A stretch of DNA of 34,021 nt from CAJOLV01 sp045631885 (GCA_045631885.1 JAZQVN010000027.1:1-34021); one strand, 5' to 3'. Shown: positions 16,918 through 25,764, counted from the first letter of the stretch. The notes: generated by a model from the letters alone, not told the origin. Translations and numbers: made by a program.

Positions 16918-18360
16918 ATGAAAAAGAATCTTGCATTACTCTCAACAACATTATTGCTCTCAATGGCTACTTTAGCCGGTTGTGGTCAAGACAATCGTAA
17001 AGCCGTTACAATGTGGGCAACATTTAACACAAACTACCAAGCCATTATTGAAAAAGCGATTAAAAACTTTGAAAACAACAATCCAGGTTGGAGAATCGAC
17101 TACGTCAAACAAAATGGTAGCTATAATGATTTAAAAGATATGGTCGTTAAAGGCGTTCCAGCCGGTAACTATCCAGATTTAGTCGTCGCTTATCCAGACT
17201 CAGTCGCAGACTTCTTATATACTGGTAAAGCTTTAGACATCACCCCATATATGGAAAATGCTGAATATGGTTGGACAGAAGCTGACTTTGCTGATATCCC
17301 AGATGCATATATCAAAGAAGGCCAAAGCTACATGATTGAAGGAACATTCTCCTTACCAATCTGTAAATCCACAGAAGCGATGTATTATAACAAAGCCATC
17401 ATCGGTGTTGACTTATCCGAATATGATCCAGAAATCAACGATGGCGAAGCCATTGATGAAGACTATATCAATAGCTTAACATGGGATGAATTATTAGATC
17501 ATTTATGCCCAGCGATCGTCGCATGGAATGAAGATCAACCAGACGCTAAAAAATTAATCAACACCTCTGAAGGTTCAAAAGGTGCTGAATGGAAAGATGA
17601 TTGGGCAGTCGTTGGTTATGACTCCGATGATAACTTATTCATCACATTAGCAGAACAATATGGTTATCCATATACATCCATCGATCAACAAACAGGTAAT
17701 GGTAGCATTGACTTTGTCAATGATGGTATGAAAGGCTTAATGAAGAAATTCAACGCTGCATACAAGAATCATTACTTCACCACAAAGAATATCGTTGGTA
17801 AAAATGTTAACTACTTATCAACAGTTGGTGCGATGATCTTCTCCATCGGTTCCACTGGTGGTGTTGGTTATCAATTCTCCACAAGTAACCCATTAGATGT
17901 CGGTGTGGCTAGATTACCACAAGCTTCTGAAGATCCAGATGAAGCCAAAATCATCAACCAAGGTCCATCTATCGCCTTTATGAAACGCGATGTTGAAACC
18001 GCTGCTTATGCTGAACACGTTTGGAAATTCTACAAAGAATTAACCACCACACAAATCGCTACTGAATGGGCAACCACAACTGGTTACACCCCAATCAGAA
18101 GATCCGTCGCAGAAACCAAAGACTATGGTAAATACATGGATGAAAACCAATATGATCTCAAGACCGCAAGTAGATTAACCGCACGTAATGCGAAATACGC
18201 TGCTTCCGTTACAGACTATTTATTCTCCAGCCCAGTCTTCTTAGGCTCTTCCAAAGCGAGAAACGCTGTTGGTGCTTTAGCCGGTGCTTGTATTAAAGAC
18301 ACCAATATCGATGCCAATATCGATAAATTATTCCAAGACGCATATAACAACGCTATTTAA
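16918..18360 (+). CDS. ABC solute-binding lipoprotein 1 (family 1)
   Basis: A 480-residue lipoprotein with signal peptide and lipobox LAGC (Cys22). The fold is that of family 1 extracellular solute-binding proteins (MalE/UgpB type): 'VTMWATFNTNYQAIIEKAIKNFE' at the mature N-terminus, 'YPDLVVAYPDSVADFL', and 'MIFSIGSTGGVGYQF' in the second half. It would be tethered outside the membrane and deliver substrate to the two permeases encoded just upstream. It is clearly a paralogue of the next gene (shared AYPD.VADxx, IFSIGS.GG.GY and 'GYTPIRRS/GYIPVRQS' motifs). Start set by AAAGGAG. Substrate unknown. Confidence 0.9.
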   Translation: MKKNLALLSTTLLLSMATLAGCGQDNRKAVTMWATFNTNYQAIIEKAIKNFENNNPGWRIDYVKQNGSYNDLKDMVVKGVPAGNYPDLVVAYPDSVADFLYTGKALDITPYMENAEYGWTEADFADIPDAYIKEGQSYMIEGTFSLPICKSTEAMYYNKAIIGVDLSEYDPEINDGEAIDEDYINSLTWDELLDHLCPAIVAWNEDQPDAKKLINTSEGSKGAEWKDDWAVVGYDSDDNLFITLAEQYGYPYTSIDQQTGNGSIDFVNDGMKGLMKKFNAAYKNHYFTTKNIVGKNVNYLSTVGAMIFSIGSTGGVGYQFSTSNPLDVGVARLPQASEDPDEAKIINQGPSIAFMKRDVETAAYAEHVWKFYKELTTTQIATEWATTTGYTPIRRSVAETKDYGKYMDENQYDLKTASRLTARNAKYAASVTDYLFSSPVFLGSSKARNAVGALAGACIKDTNIDANIDKLFQDAYNNAI

Positions 18361-18388
18361 TTAAAAATATTATTTTGAAAGGAGATAC

Positions 18389-19867
18389 ATGATGAAAAAG
18401 AATGTACTCAAATTAGCCTTTACAGGATTAATGGCCTTAGGTATGAGTTCCGCCCTCGCGGGTTGTGGATCCCAGTTTAATGGATTAACCATTACATTCT
18501 GGCACACATTTGGTAAAACACCAGCGGATGCAATTCAAGCGAAAGCCGATGCCTTTGCTAAATTAGTCAAAAACAATGAAGGTGTTGATGTCCGTGTCCA
18601 ATTCACCTATAAAGGTGCCTATTCCGATATGGTCGGTTTAGTGACCAAGAGCTTTGCATCTGGTGAAACTCCAACAATCGCTGTTGCTTATCCAGATCAC
18701 GTCGCTGACTACTTCGCCGCTGAAACTACACCAGGACAATATGTCGTTGATATGTCAAAACTTGCTAACGACCCAAGTATTGGTTTTGGTAAAGAATCAT
18801 ATTTAGGCGATACAAAAGGCGCTGATGACTTCGTTCAAGCATTCTATGAAGAAGGAACAAGCTATTCTAAAGAAGGTTTATATTCCTTACCATATATGAA
18901 ATCTAGTGAAGTCATGTTCTATAACAAAGACTTATTAAGAAAAGCAATGATTGCCATCGATAGTGATTACACATCCGATGCTCAAATCGAAGATTATCTC
19001 TCTGAGATTTCATGGGATGATTTCATGGACTTATGTCAAGAAATCGTCGATGCCAACGATCAAGGTCAAATCAAATCTGATTTATTAGCCCCAGTCTTCT
19101 ACGATTCTGATGGTAACTTTATCATCTCTAAGATGTTCCAAAACGAAATTGGTTATGCATCAGTCAATGATAACGGTAAAGGTATTATCGATTTCAATGG
19201 CGTTGCCTCTGAAAGCTTTACCCCAACCACTGAACAAACTGAAAACTATAACGCTCTTATCGCGATGATGGAAGAAATGAAAGCCCAATATGACAATGAA
19301 TTATTTGTCACAAAAGGTTCTTATGGTGAATATGGCAGTAACAACTTTACCGCTCAAAAGACCATCTTCTCCATCGGTTCAAGTGGTGGTGCTGGTTATA
19401 ACTTCCCAAGCACAAAGACATTTGAAGTCGGTATCGTTAAAGTTCCAGCCAGTAATGATAACCCATTATACGTTTCTCAAGGTCCATCATTATGTATCTT
19501 TAATAGCACAGCCAGCAATAATGACGAATTAGTCAAATATGCTTGGAAATTCTTAAAATATATCACCAATCCTGATGTCAACGCTGAATTATGCGTCAAT
19601 GGTTCTGAAGGCTATATCCCTGTCAGACAAAGCGCTTATGAAACAAAATTATTCGTTGATTTCATGAAGAATGGTGAAAACTACGCCAAAACCGCCGATA
19701 CAGTTATTCACGGTATCGATGGTAATTACTTCAACGCGAAAGTCTTCCAAGGCAGCGCTGCTCTTAGAGACTATATCGCTGGTGCTCTTGCCGATACATT
19801 ATTAGGCAAAAAGACCGCCAAACAAGCAATTGATAACTGCATTTCTGAAACAATTAAGAGAATGTAA
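18389..19867 (+). CDS. ABC solute-binding lipoprotein 2, paralogue of the upstream gene
   Basis: A 492-residue lipoprotein with lipobox LAGC (Cys26 from the first of two Met codons, Cys25 from the second). The mature end 'LTITFWHTFGKTPADAI' and 'IAVAYPDHVADYF', 'TIFSIGSSGGAGYNF' and 'GYIPVRQSAYET' align with the preceding gene, so the pair arose by tandem duplication followed by clear divergence. Two binding proteins sharing one transporter usually widen or tune substrate range. AAAGGAG precedes adjacent ATGs at 18389 and 18392. Confidence 0.9.
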   Translation: MMKKNVLKLAFTGLMALGMSSALAGCGSQFNGLTITFWHTFGKTPADAIQAKADAFAKLVKNNEGVDVRVQFTYKGAYSDMVGLVTKSFASGETPTIAVAYPDHVADYFAAETTPGQYVVDMSKLANDPSIGFGKESYLGDTKGADDFVQAFYEEGTSYSKEGLYSLPYMKSSEVMFYNKDLLRKAMIAIDSDYTSDAQIEDYLSEISWDDFMDLCQEIVDANDQGQIKSDLLAPVFYDSDGNFIISKMFQNEIGYASVNDNGKGIIDFNGVASESFTPTTEQTENYNALIAMMEEMKAQYDNELFVTKGSYGEYGSNNFTAQKTIFSIGSSGGAGYNFPSTKTFEVGIVKVPASNDNPLYVSQGPSLCIFNSTASNNDELVKYAWKFLKYITNPDVNAELCVNGSEGYIPVRQSAYETKLFVDFMKNGENYAKTADTVIHGIDGNYFNAKVFQGSAALRDYIAGALADTLLGKKTAKQAIDNCISETIKRM

Positions 19868-19890
19868 TTAATTAAGGAGGATAATATTTG

Positions 19891-21900
19891 ATGAAAACAA
19901 ATGTTATGCGTAAATTCCTCGTTGGAATCCTCTCCGTTAGTGGTTTAGCCGCTCTCGCGGGATGTGGTTCTAATTTCATCGACTACACCCATAATGGTTC
20001 ATGCGTATTAGCTTTAGATTATGTTGGCCATGACTTCTTTAAAGATGGTGTTGGTGAAGTCGAATTAAAAAGCCCAATTGACGGAGATACCGCACACTTT
20101 TATAGCAAAGTTGGTGACACATCAACCGTCTTAAAAGCTAGATTCTACGGTATTGATACTCCAGAATCAACTGGTGCGATTCAACCTTGGGGTAAAGCTG
20201 CTAGTAATTTCACTAAAGAGAAATTAAAACACGCAGCGGAAAATGGTACAATCGTCATTTCTTCTCCAGCCCAAGATTATGCTGAGCCTCAAACAGACTC
20301 AACAGGTTCTCGTTACTTATCCCTCGTTTGGATTAACGAAACAAAGAAAAACGCCCCATTAAACGAATTATATCTTCTCAATCTTTGGATTGTTCAAGAA
20401 GGCTTAAGCTGGGCGAAAAACGTTTCCGCAGTTCCAGAATATGCTGATATCTTCCAAGATGCGCAAAATCAAGCCGAAAAGCACAAATTATATCTCTGGA
20501 GCGATGAAGATGACCCAGATTATAACTATGGTCAATATAATGAAACATCATTATTAGATATTAAATATGAAATCGCTGAGTTTATTGAAGATCAAGATCA
20601 CGTCAATGCTTTCAGTGGCGCAAACGTCTACTTCACTGGCACAGTCAGTGGTTATGCGGATAATTCATTATATGTCCAAGAATTCTATCCAACCGATCCA
20701 GAACATCCTGAAGAAGGCGGAGAATACGCTGGTATCAATATCTTCACAGGCATGACCGCGATTCCTACTAAATATACAGAAGTAGGTGCGTATATCAAAG
20801 TCGCAGGTACTGCTGTTGATAGTGAAAACTTCGGTTTCCAAATCACCAATACCCAAGGACACTGGCCAGTTGCTACGACAGAAGATGATATCGACTGCAA
20901 AGTCTTATATCCTGCTAGTGAGAATACTGGTATTCACAAATTAAAAGTGTTTGAATATACCGCTCAAGAGTTAAACGCTATTGCTAATAGCAATAACTTA
21001 GAAAACTTATATTGCCGTACCCACGTTACAGACGATTTAGTTTGTAGCAGAGTCTATATCAATGATAGTGGTGAAGCGACATTATACTTCAAAGACACTA
21101 ACTTCACAGTGTATATGCCATTCCAATACGCTGGTGACCCAGATGATACATCTGCTGTTTGGTCAACAGAAGATGATTATGTTGGGAAAACATTCAATGT
21201 GACTGGTGTTTATGCTTATCACATTACAACAAGTAAGAGAATTACTTATCAAATCATTCCTAGTGGCGCCGGTGACTTAGTCTGTAAGACACCAGCTCAT
21301 GGTACCGCTCAATATAATCCATTCTCAGTCAGCGAAGCTGCGAATATGATTAATACCGGTAATTATTCAGAAGATATTACCTATCATGTTAAAGGTATCG
21401 TCAGTCAAATCAGCGAAAGCAAGATTACTTTAAAAGAAGGTAATAGCACATTCGCGATTAATAATTACGACACTAAAGAATTAAGTACAAAAGCGAAAAA
21501 TAACCTCGTTGTTGGTTCAACAGTGTTCGCGAAAGGTCACTTCACTTCTAGTGGCATGTCTAATGGTGTCTTATTAGCGGTTTACCCACATGGTGGAATT
21601 GAATCAGACCCATTAACATTAGAAGAAGCATTAGAAATGATTGGTGAAACAGCCTCTGACACATTATTTGTCGTTGGTGAAATCACATCTATCGAAAGTG
21701 CTTATGATTCAGATTCAAAGAGAATTGAATTCTCTCTTGGAGAACTTAAGATTGTTAACTGTAAACTCGCTCCAGATGTTGATTCTGAAGATGTCATCGT
21801 CGGTGCGACAGTCTTAGTCAAAGCTCAACTACAAATTGTGGATGGAGTAAAAACTGTTAAAGCAAAATCCGTCCCACAAATTGTCGCAGTTTATCAATAA
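19891..21900 (+). CDS. Surface nuclease lipoprotein: SNase domain plus OB-like modules
   Basis: A 669-residue lipoprotein (lipobox LAGC, Cys25). Residues ~60-205 are a staphylococcal-nuclease (TNase) domain with the catalytic set intact: DGD (Asp64, Asp66), 'RFYGIDTPE' (Arg84, Asp89, Glu92), 'QPWGKAA', and 'GSRYLSLVW' (Arg141, the second catalytic Arg). This fold cuts DNA and RNA in a Ca2+-dependent way. The remaining ~450 residues show repeated beta-rich units (about 225-330, 350-460, 475-565 and 575-669), each reading like 'v.G.v.......lyv.d......v......v..G..v.v.G', which suggests OB folds as in Bacillus YhcR. AAGGAGG (19874-19880) precedes the ATG; a TTG three bases earlier is an alternative. 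Linkage to an inserted UgpC matches mycoplasma MG186/MPN133 and Mhp379. Confidence 0.88.
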   Translation: MKTNVMRKFLVGILSVSGLAALAGCGSNFIDYTHNGSCVLALDYVGHDFFKDGVGEVELKSPIDGDTAHFYSKVGDTSTVLKARFYGIDTPESTGAIQPWGKAASNFTKEKLKHAAENGTIVISSPAQDYAEPQTDSTGSRYLSLVWINETKKNAPLNELYLLNLWIVQEGLSWAKNVSAVPEYADIFQDAQNQAEKHKLYLWSDEDDPDYNYGQYNETSLLDIKYEIAEFIEDQDHVNAFSGANVYFTGTVSGYADNSLYVQEFYPTDPEHPEEGGEYAGINIFTGMTAIPTKYTEVGAYIKVAGTAVDSENFGFQITNTQGHWPVATTEDDIDCKVLYPASENTGIHKLKVFEYTAQELNAIANSNNLENLYCRTHVTDDLVCSRVYINDSGEATLYFKDTNFTVYMPFQYAGDPDDTSAVWSTEDDYVGKTFNVTGVYAYHITTSKRITYQIIPSGAGDLVCKTPAHGTAQYNPFSVSEAANMINTGNYSEDITYHVKGIVSQISESKITLKEGNSTFAINNYDTKELSTKAKNNLVVGSTVFAKGHFTSSGMSNGVLLAVYPHGGIESDPLTLEEALEMIGETASDTLFVVGEITSIESAYDSDSKRIEFSLGELKIVNCKLAPDVDSEDVIVGATVLVKAQLQIVDGVKTVKAKSVPQIVAVYQ

Positions 21901-21915
21901 AAAGGAGAAATAATT

Positions 21916-22389
21916 ATGTATTGTTACCATTGTGGATACAGATTAGACAAAAACAAAATTGAAGCGAAAGAGTCATCTTTTAAGAATGTTGAAGAAGTTA
22001 AAGATGATACTACCGTTCAGTATATTTGCCCACGCTGTGGTCATCTAATACATGAAGGAATGGTAGAAGAAGATGCCAAAGAATTATCTCGTGCTAGCCA
22101 CGCGCAAATTCAAAGAGCAAATAACTCCTACGCAATCGGAATGTGCTTAAATTCCCTTGGCGTCATCTTGCTCGCTATCGCAATCTTGTTCTACGTCTTA
22201 GCCAACAAACCTTCCAAAGGGTTTGTGTTACAAACCAATTGTGCTGAATTCTACGTATTCATCATATTGGCAGTTGTGGCTGTTATACTCTTAGCATTTG
22301 GGGTCTATAAAACGGCTATCGGAATCCGTAATAAAAGACATTACTCCCAATTGCTAAGGGATATTAATAACAAAACGTTCGTGCAGTAA
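21916..22389 (+). CDS. Zinc-ribbon membrane protein of unknown function
   Basis: A 157-residue protein. Two CxxC pairs at the N-terminus (Cys3/Cys6 in CYHC and Cys38/Cys41 in CPRC) form a probable zinc ribbon facing the cytoplasm, followed by a helical segment and two transmembrane helices (about 72-97 and 108-132), with a short basic tail. Such 'zinc ribbon plus two helices' proteins are common and mostly uncharacterised. It sits between the nuclease and the OB lipoprotein with gaps of 15 and 39 bases, so it belongs to this operon. AAAGGAG precedes the start. A role in assembly, regulation or export cannot be read from the sequence. Confidence 0.7.
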   Translation: MYCYHCGYRLDKNKIEAKESSFKNVEEVKDDTTVQYICPRCGHLIHEGMVEEDAKELSRASHAQIQRANNSYAIGMCLNSLGVILLAIAILFYVLANKPSKGFVLQTNCAEFYVFIILAVVAVILLAFGVYKTAIGIRNKRHYSQLLRDINNKTFVQ

Positions 22390-22397
22390 TCACGAAC
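22377..22397 (+). promoter_or_regulatory. Intra-operon mRNA hairpin across a stop codon
   Basis: GTTCGTG and CACGAAC form a perfect 7-bp stem whose 7-nt loop contains the TAA of the zinc-ribbon gene. There is no T run, so it is not a standard terminator. A second weak stem (ACCT / AGGT, 22398-22413) follows before the ribosome site of the next gene. It may mark an RNA-processing or stability point that raises expression of the following lipoprotein. Confidence 0.4.
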
Positions 22398-22428
22398 ACC
22401 TATCAAATCAGGTAATAAGGAGGAAATT

Positions 22429-24447
22429 ATGAAATTTAAAAAATTATTACCAATGATGGCCGTTTTGACACTTGGTGTCGCAGCATTAGTCGGCTGTGGC
22501 TCCGGTGGTGGTGGCGGTGGTGAAGGTGGTTTACCAGATGACGGCAAACAACACACACTCGTTATCAAAAACGAAGACGACATTAAAGCCGAGTGGCACG
22601 TCGGAGATGCCACAAGAAAACTCGAACTTGAAATTACCGATGATGGCGCAGCCGCGAACGTCGCTGCTCAACTCGTTGCGGGTAATCTCAAGGTCTCATC
22701 CAGCGACCCAGAAGTTTTAGGTGCTGCTGGTGTTACCTTAACCGCTGCTAAAGAAGGTACAGCTACTTTAACAGTTAGCTACTTCAAAGTGGTTAAAACT
22801 CTTGAATTAACAATTCAAAAGAAACTTACCGCCATTGACTTATTCGGAACAGTCCATGCCGGTACACAAGAAGACCCATTAGACAACGCTGATGGTAACA
22901 AAGTCGGTAAATGGGTTGAAGATCACAAAGCCGAAACAGGCAAAGATAGCACAGAAGAAGAATACTACATCTCTGGTGTTGTTGCTTCCTACTATCACAG
23001 ACCTGGTGAAAGAACTTCTGACAGTGTCGTTTCTTACTTCTTAGAAGCTAAAGAAGGCGATGCACAATTCGAAGTTTACAAATGCTTAAACGGCAAAGGT
23101 GAAGGCTTAACTGACCAAGACATTTGGCTCGGTGGTACCGCTCTTGCTAAAGGCAAAATCACATTCTACGGCAAACAATACGAAACCTCTTCCGCTACAT
23201 TAATTAGCTGTGAAGGCGGCGAAAAACCAGGTGAACAACAAACAATTCAAATCACAGTGGCAAACGCTATCAAATTAATGAATGCTGCAAAAGGTGATAC
23301 CCCAGCTGGCATCCTCAATGTTGATGGTTCTTCCACATATGATAAATATGAATTCACAGGTTACATCATCTACACAGATGGTTCTTCCTTCTATCTTGGT
23401 GACAAAGCTGATGATAGCATTGATAATTTAAAGAAATTATTACAAATCTACAGCCCAACCAAAGAAGTTAAAGAATTATTGGCTGGCGACACTGGCTATC
23501 AAATGAAAGTCAAAGTTACAGCTCAACTAAAGAACTATCATAGCCAACTCGAAACAATCTGTGCTTACACAGTTGAAAAACTCGAAGATGGTGTGAAGTG
23601 GCCAAAGATTGCTGAACCAGCAAAATTAGAAAACAAGACAGTTGCTGAATTCTTAGCTGATGAAACTGGTAACAACAAAGTTCAATATGTTGGTCTCCAA
23701 GTCAAAGTCAAAGGCTACTACGGCACAAACAAAGACTTCACAAAATATGGCAACTTAGTCGTTACAGACTTAGATGGTGAAAATGAATTCACAATTTACG
23801 GCGCCACAGCAACAGGCACAGCCCTTGCTTGGAACGAAATTGGTGGTAAATACATCTTCACAAACCCAGCCAACTTCTTAAGCAATGACGTCACAAAAGA
23901 AATCGCCATTGGTGATATCTTAAAAGTCAACTTAACAAGATGTGACTATACAAAAGATGATGTTACCTCTAAACAAGGTAATGGTATCGTTACAAAAGTT
24001 GGTTTAGATTTACCAGCTGACTTAAAAGTCACAAAATCCAATTCCGGCATCGGTACATCAAATTTACCAGAAGCCAAACAAATCGAATACGAAGTTGAAT
24101 CCGGCAAGATCAAACTCGAATGGTCAAAAGATTGCTTCGATTACGGAAACCAAGATGAATTCGGTATTGCTAAAAACAATGGCTATGTCAAATTAGTCAG
24201 CCTTCCAGAAGGCAAGAAAGTTGCAAAATTAGTTATCGATTTATTCCAATACGAAAACATCGAAGTTTACAAAACCGCTGATGGCAGTGGCGACAAAGTC
24301 ACAGGCACAGCTGGCACAAACAGCGACTTAAATAAGAGCAAAGTTATGGAATACGCCATTGATGGAACAGCATTCTACATCAAGAATCCTTCCACATATA
24401 ACCAAGGTGTCTATTCTATGACAATCGTCTTAGCAGACGTTGCATAA
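22429..24447 (+). CDS. Large lipoprotein with Ig-like and OB-like modules
   Basis: A 672-residue lipoprotein (lipobox LVGC, Cys23) with a Gly-rich linker just after the lipid anchor. Residues ~41-131 resemble a bacterial Ig-like (BIG_2) domain ('VSSSDPEVL...LTAAKEGTATLTVSY'). Three beta-rich units follow (about 145-266, 272-390, 400-525), each starting with a 'TVAEFL/TVANAIKLM'-like helix and continuing 'Y.v.G.v........f.l.d......l.vy......', the pattern of OB modules in surface nucleases such as YhcR. Residues ~530-672 look like a beta-sandwich. I see no nuclease active site, so a binding role for nucleic acid or another polymer is plausible. Codon use is strongly biased, like tuf. AAGGAGG precedes the ATG; a strong terminator follows. 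Confidence 0.65.
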   Translation: MKFKKLLPMMAVLTLGVAALVGCGSGGGGGGEGGLPDDGKQHTLVIKNEDDIKAEWHVGDATRKLELEITDDGAAANVAAQLVAGNLKVSSSDPEVLGAAGVTLTAAKEGTATLTVSYFKVVKTLELTIQKKLTAIDLFGTVHAGTQEDPLDNADGNKVGKWVEDHKAETGKDSTEEEYYISGVVASYYHRPGERTSDSVVSYFLEAKEGDAQFEVYKCLNGKGEGLTDQDIWLGGTALAKGKITFYGKQYETSSATLISCEGGEKPGEQQTIQITVANAIKLMNAAKGDTPAGILNVDGSSTYDKYEFTGYIIYTDGSSFYLGDKADDSIDNLKKLLQIYSPTKEVKELLAGDTGYQMKVKVTAQLKNYHSQLETICAYTVEKLEDGVKWPKIAEPAKLENKTVAEFLADETGNNKVQYVGLQVKVKGYYGTNKDFTKYGNLVVTDLDGENEFTIYGATATGTALAWNEIGGKYIFTNPANFLSNDVTKEIAIGDILKVNLTRCDYTKDDVTSKQGNGIVTKVGLDLPADLKVTKSNSGIGTSNLPEAKQIEYEVESGKIKLEWSKDCFDYGNQDEFGIAKNNGYVKLVSLPEGKKVAKLVIDLFQYENIEVYKTADGSGDKVTGTAGTNSDLNKSKVMEYAIDGTAFYIKNPSTYNQGVYSMTIVLADVA

Positions 24448-24474
24448 TTAAATTTCTAGAGTTTAATTAAATAC

Positions 24475-24504
24475 AAAAGAGCGGGTTCCGAACCGCTCTT
24501 TTCT
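24475..24504 (+). terminator. Terminator of the nuclease/ABC transporter operon
   Basis: A 10-bp perfect stem (AAAAGAGCGG / CCGCTCTTTT) with an 8-nt loop whose 3' arm runs into TTTTCTT. The A-rich 5' arm would also make it work for transcription from the other strand. Confidence 0.9.
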
Positions 24505-24548
24505 TATGTAATAAAAAAAGATACAATAAATAAAAGGAGTTTTTAATT

Positions 24549-25694
24549 ATGAAAAAATCTCGTTTTATCCCTTTTATTGCTTTATTACCATTACTCTTAA
24601 CTAGTTGTGGGGCAAAGGCTCCAACTTCTTTAGAATTATCAGGTACTGTTATTAAGACTGATATTCATACTGAAGCGCAACTTAATTATATTAAAGATTC
24701 AAATGTCGAACATATTAACGACTATACTGGCGCAGGTGTCATTGATGAATCTAAATCTGATGGTGTTGTTATCACCATTGATGCTAAGTCAGAAGGCGGA
24801 GATATGCCTCCTAAATATCAAATTGTTGTGGAAGAAGCTAGTGACCCCACTAAACATGTGACTTTTCAGACCACAAAGAATGAATGCACATTTAGAAATT
24901 TAAAAGTTAATACTAAATATAATTTTGAAATTGCTGCGGTATATCCTTCAGAGACTTTTATTAGTGAAAGATTCTCTTTTACAACGGATAATACGCTTCC
25001 AAGAAATATGAATGTTTCGACAGTATCTAACTTTAGAGATCTCGGTGGATATTCATTAGGAAATAACAAATTTATCAAACAAGGAATGATTTATCGTTCT
25101 GCGGAATTTAATGAATCATATAAGGTATACAATACAATTTCTGATAATGATATCAGCGTTTTAATCAATCATTTAAAGATTAAATCAGATATCGATTTAA
25201 GATTAAATACCGAAGGTAGTAGTGGTATTGAAACAGGCGGAATTACTTCTTCACCATTAGGAACTAGTGTTTTTTACTATAACTGCCCAATGATTTTCCA
25301 AGGTAGCAACGTTTTAGATAAAGCGGAAAATCAAGATAGCGTGAAAAAGTTCTTCAACTATTTAGCGGATGAAGGTAATTACCCATTAGTTTTCCATTGC
25401 GCACAGGGTAAAGATAGAACTGGTTGTTTAGCTTATGTTATCGAAGCCTTATTAGGCGCGGGTGATGAATCAGACGATCCATTATTAAGAGATTATTTAT
25501 TTACAAACTTCTCTGATGTCAAAGGCATTTGTAAAGTTGATGATATTATGGCTAATTCCAAAGTCGGTGGCGCAATCGCAAAAGAAGAAGGCGCGACTTT
25601 ATCGGAAAAGACTTATAACCATTTAGTTAATAAAAACGGTATTGCTAAAGAAACGTTAGATAAGATTATTTCTATCTTGACCGAAAATAAATAA
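24549..25694 (+). CDS. Lipoprotein tyrosine/dual-specificity phosphatase
   Basis: A 381-residue lipoprotein (lipobox LTSC, Cys20). Residues ~70-147 look like a fibronectin type III-type domain ('YQIVVEEASDP...NLKVNTKYNFEIAAVY'). The C-terminal ~230 residues form a Y_phosphatase3-type domain: 'SNFRDLGGY', 'GMIYRSAEF', and the catalytic loop HCAQGKDRTG (nucleophile Cys284, Arg290). This family removes phosphate from phosphotyrosine and, in some members, from phosphoinositides. Being outside the cell, its target is external: host or community phosphoproteins, lipids, or small phosphoesters. AAAGGAG lies about 10 bases before the start. It is a relative of the intracellular enzyme encoded 1 kb downstream. 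Confidence 0.85.
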   Translation: MKKSRFIPFIALLPLLLTSCGAKAPTSLELSGTVIKTDIHTEAQLNYIKDSNVEHINDYTGAGVIDESKSDGVVITIDAKSEGGDMPPKYQIVVEEASDPTKHVTFQTTKNECTFRNLKVNTKYNFEIAAVYPSETFISERFSFTTDNTLPRNMNVSTVSNFRDLGGYSLGNNKFIKQGMIYRSAEFNESYKVYNTISDNDISVLINHLKIKSDIDLRLNTEGSSGIETGGITSSPLGTSVFYYNCPMIFQGSNVLDKAENQDSVKKFFNYLADEGNYPLVFHCAQGKDRTGCLAYVIEALLGAGDESDDPLLRDYLFTNFSDVKGICKVDDIMANSKVGGAIAKEEGATLSEKTYNHLVNKNGIAKETLDKIISILTENK

Positions 25695-25719
25695 AAGAAA
25701 AAACTAACATAAATCTTGC

Positions 25720-25748
25720 TTGCCACTGAAGAGTAATTAGTATAGAAT
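25720..25748 (+). promoter_or_regulatory. Promoter of tRNA-Lys
   Basis: TTGCCA (25720-25725), a 17-base spacer and TAGAAT (25743-25748), ending 16 bases before the tRNA. Confidence 0.75.
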
Positions 25749-25764
25749 ACTACTTGCTAACGAT

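Noticed and set aside
22341..22613. Minus-strand frame with a Pro-rich run
   Set aside because: The Pro run is the antisense of the Gly tract of the lipoprotein at 22429; it also crosses a gene boundary and has no start signals.
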